From JAWLCG01 sp041687295 (lineage in GTDB: Bacteria; Planctomycetota; Phycisphaerae; SM23-33; FEN-1343): 8,913 bases of DNA. The notes beneath the pieces are model-generated. The model saw only the letters and a program-made list of their open reading frames with translations, was not told where the DNA came from and did not search any database. The stretch lies in contig JAWLCG010000206.1 in assembly GCA_041687295.1 (NCBI GenBank), positions 1 through 8,913 of the forward strand, written 5' to 3'. Both the position numbers and the translations under genes were made by a program. Shown here piece after piece: positions 6,022 through 8,913 of this stretch (positions are counted from its first letter, which is position 1; every line of letters begins with the position of its first letter).

Positions 6022-7092
6022 ATGCGGACGGAATCTTTCGAGTTCTTCAAGACCCTCATGGGCACGCCGAGCCCCAGCGGTTTCGAGGCGGCTGGCCAGA
6101 AGGTCTGGTGCGACTACGCCCGGCAGTTCGCCGACGAGGTCCGCACCGACGCCTACGGCAACGCCGTGGCCGTGCTCAATCCCGGCGGCGACCCCAAGGT
6201 CGTCTTCGACGGCCATGCCGACGAACTGGGCATGATGGTCAAGTACATCGACGACAAGGGCTTCATCTACGTCCAGCGGATCGGCGGGATCGACCCGGCC
6301 CTGGTGCGGGGCAAGCGCGTGGACATCCACACGCTCACCGGCCTGGTTCGCGGCGTGGTGGGCGCCACGGCCATCCACCTGCAGCCCCGCGAGGGCGAGA
6401 AAAAGGTGCCCAAGTGGCCCGAGCTGTTCGTGGACATCGGCGCGGCCAACGGCGAGGAGGCCAAGAAGCGTGTCCAGGTGGGCAACCCCGTGACCTTCAC
6501 GGAGATCTTCGAGATGCTCGGCGAGCACATTGGCGTGGCCCGGGCGTTCGACAACCGCGTGGGCACGTGGTGCGCGGTCGAGGGCCTGCGCCTCGCGGCC
6601 GAGAAGCGCGACCAGCTGAAATGTGCCGTCTACGCCTGCTCCAGCGTGATGGAGGAGGTCGGCGGGGCCGGTGCAGCCATGAACGCGGCCAATATCAAGC
6701 CCGACGCCGCCATCGTCGTCGACGTCACGCACGCCACGGACACCCCGGGCATCGACGTCAAAGAGCACGGCGAGGTGAAGATGGGCGCCGGCCCGAGCCT
6801 CTCGATCGGACGCGAGAACCACCCCGTGCTCAACGAGCTGGTCATCGCCGCCGCCAGGGACGCCGAGATCCCCCTGCAGTTCGAGGCCTTCGGCATCAGC
6901 GGCGGCACGAACGCCCTGAGCTACTACTCCAAGGAGGGCGGCATCCCCTGCGCGGTCCTGGGCCTGCCCAACCGCTACATGCACACCACCGTCGAGATGA
7001 TCGACCTGCGCGACATGCAGCGCATCGCCGAACTGCTCGCCGCCAGCGTCCTGCGAATGACCCAGGGCCAGCGGTTCAAGGTGAAGGTGTAG
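6022..7092 (+). CDS. M42 family metallopeptidase (aminopeptidase)
   Basis: This 356-residue cytoplasmic enzyme of the M42 family (FrvX/TET-like) comprises co-catalytic di-metal aminopeptidases, often dodecameric, that trim short peptides. All expected active-site residues are visible: His65 and Asp67 in GHADE, bridging Asp177 in FDNR, the catalytic/ligand pair Glu211-Glu212 in MEEVGGAGA, Asp234 in VVDVTHATD, and His321 in MHTTVE. Length is normal for the family (340-370). The chosen ATG has GGAAGGGA 7 bases upstream; an in-frame ATG at 5959 would add 21 residues that look non-family. It is divergent from GH127 and followed by two hairpins, so it is probably monocistronic. Some M42 members are annotated as endoglucanases (cellulase M), but the intact peptidase residues favour peptidase activity. 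The adjacency to glycosidases does not by itself imply a sugar role. Confidence 0.93.
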   Translation: MRTESFEFFKTLMGTPSPSGFEAAGQKVWCDYARQFADEVRTDAYGNAVAVLNPGGDPKVVFDGHADELGMMVKYIDDKGFIYVQRIGGIDPALVRGKRVDIHTLTGLVRGVVGATAIHLQPREGEKKVPKWPELFVDIGAANGEEAKKRVQVGNPVTFTEIFEMLGEHIGVARAFDNRVGTWCAVEGLRLAAEKRDQLKCAVYACSSVMEEVGGAGAAMNAANIKPDAAIVVDVTHATDTPGIDVKEHGEVKMGAGPSLSIGRENHPVLNELVIAAARDAEIPLQFEAFGISGGTNALSYYSKEGGIPCAVLGLPNRYMHTTVEMIDLRDMQRIAELLAASVLRMTQGQRFKVKV

Positions 7093-7126
7093 CGGTTTTT
7101 GATCTGAGATTTTCGATCTAAGAACT

Positions 7127-7164
7127 CACCGGGCCGCGCGCCACCCACGGCGCGCGGCCCGGTG
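7127..7164 (+). terminator. Strong hairpin downstream of the M42 gene
   Basis: A perfect 16-bp stem (7127-7142 with 7149-7164) closes a 6-base loop, ACCCAC. It lies 34 bases after the M42 stop codon. The tail TCGTTGG is only weakly T-rich, so it may be an imperfect intrinsic terminator or an mRNA-stabilising 3' hairpin. Confidence 0.55.
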
Positions 7165-7195
7165 TCGTTGGGGGCTATGACGCCTGCGAATCCAC

Positions 7196-7219
7196 GCCCA
7201 CGGAATGCTTTCCGTGGGC
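7196..7219 (+). terminator. Second hairpin downstream of the M42 gene
   Basis: A perfect 10-bp stem, GCCCACGGAA with TTCCGTGGGC (7196-7205 with 7210-7219), closes the tetraloop TGCT and is followed by TTCTCGT. It lies between the first hairpin and the next promoter, so it could act as a backup terminator insulating the GH28-like gene. Confidence 0.45.
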
Positions 7220-7274
7220 TTCTCGTCCAGGCTGTGCTGACGGGACGCGAGGTGTCCTCGTTCGCGTCGGGGGC

Positions 7275-7303
7275 TTGACCGTTCCGCAGGGCCGGGGCAC
7301 AAT
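7275..7303 (+). promoter_or_regulatory. Sigma70-type promoter of the GH28-like gene
   Basis: A TTGACC -35 box (7275-7280), a 17-base spacer and a CACAAT -10 box (7298-7303) lie upstream of the ATG at 7368. The predicted leader is about 58 bases. It contains a small 5-bp hairpin (7319-7323 with 7331-7335). Confidence 0.55.
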
Positions 7304-7367
7304 GCCCGGCCGACGTCAACCGGTTTTGGGCCGGTGCCACCGTGACACTCGATGTAGAGGATGCCCC

Positions 7368-8741
7368 ATGACTGCCGACCGTACCGTCCGTGAGGATGCC
7401 CGCCTGGTGACCTGGCCCGCCCCAGAGGGGGCCGTGCTGGACGAGGGGTTCACCCTCCGTGTCAACGGCCAGCCGGTGTCGGTGTACGGCACGCAGGTGG
7501 CGGCGTTCGCGATCTTCGACTTCACCGGGGTGGTCGAGGTGGAGATCGAGAACGATCGGCCCTTCGAGCAGGTTAAGGTTCGCCCGCTGAGCCGCGGCGT
7601 GCAGGCGGCGGTGGACGGGCGGACGGTGCGGTTCGCGCTGGATCGCCCGGGGTACTTCAGCGTGGAGTTCGACGGCCATCTGCGCCGCCCGCTGCTGCTG
7701 TGGTCGTGCGCGCCTGAGTCCGAGCCGGCCCCCAGTGCCGACGACCCGAATGTGCTCTACTTCGGCCCGGGCGTGCACGAGGTCGAGGGCGAGGAGATCC
7801 GCCTGCAGACCGGCCAGACGCTCTACCTCGCCGGCGGCGCCGTCGTGCACGGGCGGGTCTTCGCCGAGGACGCCCAGACCATCGCCATCCGGGGCCGGGG
7901 CGTGCTGGACGGCCTGCCCTGGTGCGGCCAGCGGGGCCGGCACATGCGCCTGATGCGCTTCGCCAACTGCCAGGGCCTCCGCATCGACGGCCCGGCCTTC
8001 GTCAACAGCCCCACCTGGACCTGCGTGCCCATGGGCAGCCGGGACATCGACATCCGCAACGCCAAGATCATCACCTGGACCGGCGGGGGCGACGGCTTCG
8101 ACATCGTCGGCTGCCAGGACGTGCTCGTGGAGAACTGCTTCGCCCGCACCAAGGACGACTGCGTCGCCATCAAGGCCACCGGCTACAGCAGCCCGGTCGG
8201 CTGCCAGGACGTGCGGAACGTCGTCGTGCGGGGCTGCGTCTTCTGGAACGCCGAGTGGGGCAACGCCATCGAGATCGGCTACGAGACCCGCTGCGAGGAG
8301 ATGAGCGGCATCGTCTTTGAGGACCTCGACATCATCCACTGCGAGGCGGAGCTCTACAGCTCGGGCGCAACCTTCTCGATCCACAACGGCGACCGCGCCC
8401 TGGTCCGCGACGTCATCGTGCGGAACATCCGCGTGGAGGACTCGCACGAGAAGCTCATCGACATCAAGGTACTCTTCGCCCAGTACAGCAAGGACGAGCA
8501 GCGCGGGCGCATCCGCGGCGTGCTGCTCAAGGACATCCACGTGGTCGACGGGCCCATCCCCGTCTCGATCATCCAGGGCTACGACGGCCAGCACATGGTC
8601 GAGGACGTGACGATCGAGGGCCTGCGTTTTCACGGCCAGCCCGTCGAGACGCTGCTGGACGCCCGCATGGTCCACGAGCGGGCCCACAACGTGCGGTTCG
8701 TCCGCCCCGACGGCTCGGTGGGCTGGGCCCGCAAGCTGTAG
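7368..8741 (+). CDS. Right-handed beta-helix glycosidase, clan GH-N (GH28-like)
   Basis: This 457-residue protein has an N-terminal beta-rich domain (about 20-115). A parallel beta-helix follows (about 128-450), introduced by YFGPGVHE (131-138), TLYLAGGAVVHG (151-162) and IRGRGVLDG (174-182). Polygalacturonase-type catalytic aspartates are visible: Asp242 in DGFD, and Asp263-Asp264 in KDDC, 21 and 22 residues later, the same spacing as in GH28. Other GH28 signatures are altered: NTD is GGD, GHG is GNA (298-300), and RIK is replaced by DIK (365-367). It is therefore probably an exo-acting or divergent uronidase/glycosidase of clan GH-N rather than a classical polygalacturonase; GH49-like relatives are the main alternative. 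There is no signal peptide, so a cytoplasmic oligosaccharide substrate is likely. The start has AGAGG 7 bases upstream. The stop is followed 3 bases later by a REP-like pair. Confidence 0.82.
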   Translation: MTADRTVREDARLVTWPAPEGAVLDEGFTLRVNGQPVSVYGTQVAAFAIFDFTGVVEVEIENDRPFEQVKVRPLSRGVQAAVDGRTVRFALDRPGYFSVEFDGHLRRPLLLWSCAPESEPAPSADDPNVLYFGPGVHEVEGEEIRLQTGQTLYLAGGAVVHGRVFAEDAQTIAIRGRGVLDGLPWCGQRGRHMRLMRFANCQGLRIDGPAFVNSPTWTCVPMGSRDIDIRNAKIITWTGGGDGFDIVGCQDVLVENCFARTKDDCVAIKATGYSSPVGCQDVRNVVVRGCVFWNAEWGNAIEIGYETRCEEMSGIVFEDLDIIHCEAELYSSGATFSIHNGDRALVRDVIVRNIRVEDSHEKLIDIKVLFAQYSKDEQRGRIRGVLLKDIHVVDGPIPVSIIQGYDGQHMVEDVTIEGLRFHGQPVETLLDARMVHERAHNVRFVRPDGSVGWARKL

Positions 8742-8744
8742 CGT

Positions 8745-8833
8745 GTAGGCCGGGTCGAGCTATGCGAGGCCCGGCAGCGGGGGAGCCGGGTGCTCCGTCG
8801 CTGCCGGGCCTCACTGCGTTCGACCCGGCCTAC
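8745..8833. repeat. Inverted pair of GTAG-headed REP-like palindromes (family A)
   Basis: The left unit is on the plus strand: GTAG (8745-8748), GCCGGGTC (8749-8756), 11-base loop, GGCCCGGC (8768-8775), AGCG. The right unit is on the minus strand with the same head, arms and AGCG (8833-8799) but a different loop. Between them is a third small hairpin, GGAGC with GCTCC (8782-8786 with 8792-8796). The outer 14 bases (8745-8758 and 8820-8833) are perfectly complementary, so the whole 89-base element can fold as one long stem or as separate hairpins. It starts 3 bases after the GH28-like stop codon. Confidence 0.85.
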
Positions 8834-8858
8834 GGGCTGGCCCGGCAAGCTGTAGCGT

Positions 8859-8913
8859 GTAGGCCGGGTCGAGCTATGCGAGGCCCGGCAGCGGGGGAGC
8901 CGGGTGCTCCGTC
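8859..8913. repeat. Second family A REP-like pair, truncated by the window edge
   Basis: This is an exact repeat of 8745-8799 with a complete plus-strand unit (8859-8893) and the central hairpin region. The facing minus-strand unit would lie beyond the window. Confidence 0.85.

Larger units (their letters stand above)
8720..8913 (+). repeat. 114-base tandem duplication capturing the 3' end of the GH28-like gene
   Basis: The segment 8720-8833 (last 22 bases of the CDS, 3 bases, and a REP-like pair) is repeated from 8834 to the window end. The period is 114 bases and I see only two mismatches, both in the CDS-derived part (8727/8841 and 8730/8844). The second copy is cut by the window edge after 80 bases. 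It carries a vestigial gene tail including a second TAG at 8853-8855. More copies may follow outside the window. Confidence 0.9.

Noticed and set aside
6975..8687. 570-codon leftward frame opposite the GH28-like gene, and a similar 322-codon frame (6016-6984) opposite M42
   Set aside because: Both are complementary shadows of recognised genes, rich in Asp/Val/His/Ala, without promoters, Shine-Dalgarno sites or motifs.
8745..8913. CRISPR array at the right edge
   Set aside because: The repeat is a contiguous 114-base tandem duplication with internal palindromes and no unique spacers, and no cas genes are present.

Overview
The window looks like high-GC chromosomal DNA from a planctomycete, probably Phycisphaerae-like. 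The main taxonomic clue is the N-terminal LEPR-XLL motif of the surface protein at 2138-3787, a signal typical of secreted and surface proteins of Planctomycetota. Its combination with dockerin-type and RTX-type repeats fits the same phylum. I see no rRNA, tRNA, CRISPR array, transposase or phage gene.

Layout from left to right. (1) Positions 1-232 hold a leftward consensus sigma70-type promoter, a Shine-Dalgarno site and a 32-codon ORF near the left edge; the gene it serves may lie outside the window. (2) A leftward MATE-family multidrug/Na+ antiporter-type exporter (233-1795) has its own promoter. (3) Divergent from it is a rightward gene for a 549-residue LEPR-XLL/dockerin/RTX/calpain-like (C2) cysteine protease (2138-3787), followed by a strong intrinsic terminator. 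(4) Convergent with that is a leftward GH127 beta-L-arabinofuranosidase (3950-5830). (5) Divergent from GH127 is a rightward M42 di-metal aminopeptidase (6022-7092), followed by two hairpins. (6) A rightward right-handed beta-helix glycosidase of clan GH-N (GH28-like, 7368-8741) has its own promoter. (7) The right edge is a tandem array of palindromic repeats.

The genes are mostly single transcription units. GH127, M42 and the GH28-like enzyme all lack signal peptides. They look like cytoplasmic enzymes that finish degradation of imported plant-polysaccharide (arabinose- or uronate-containing) oligosaccharides and peptides. The calpain-like protein is the only clearly exported product, and its substrate is unknown.

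The most unusual signal is not a gene. Two families of GTAG-headed palindromes have the layout of REP sequences mobilised by RAYT transposases. They sit 0 to 7 bases downstream of, or overlapping, the stop codons of three of the five main genes. One supplies the stop codon of the MATE gene. Another has been tandemly duplicated together with the last 22 bases of the neighbouring CDS.
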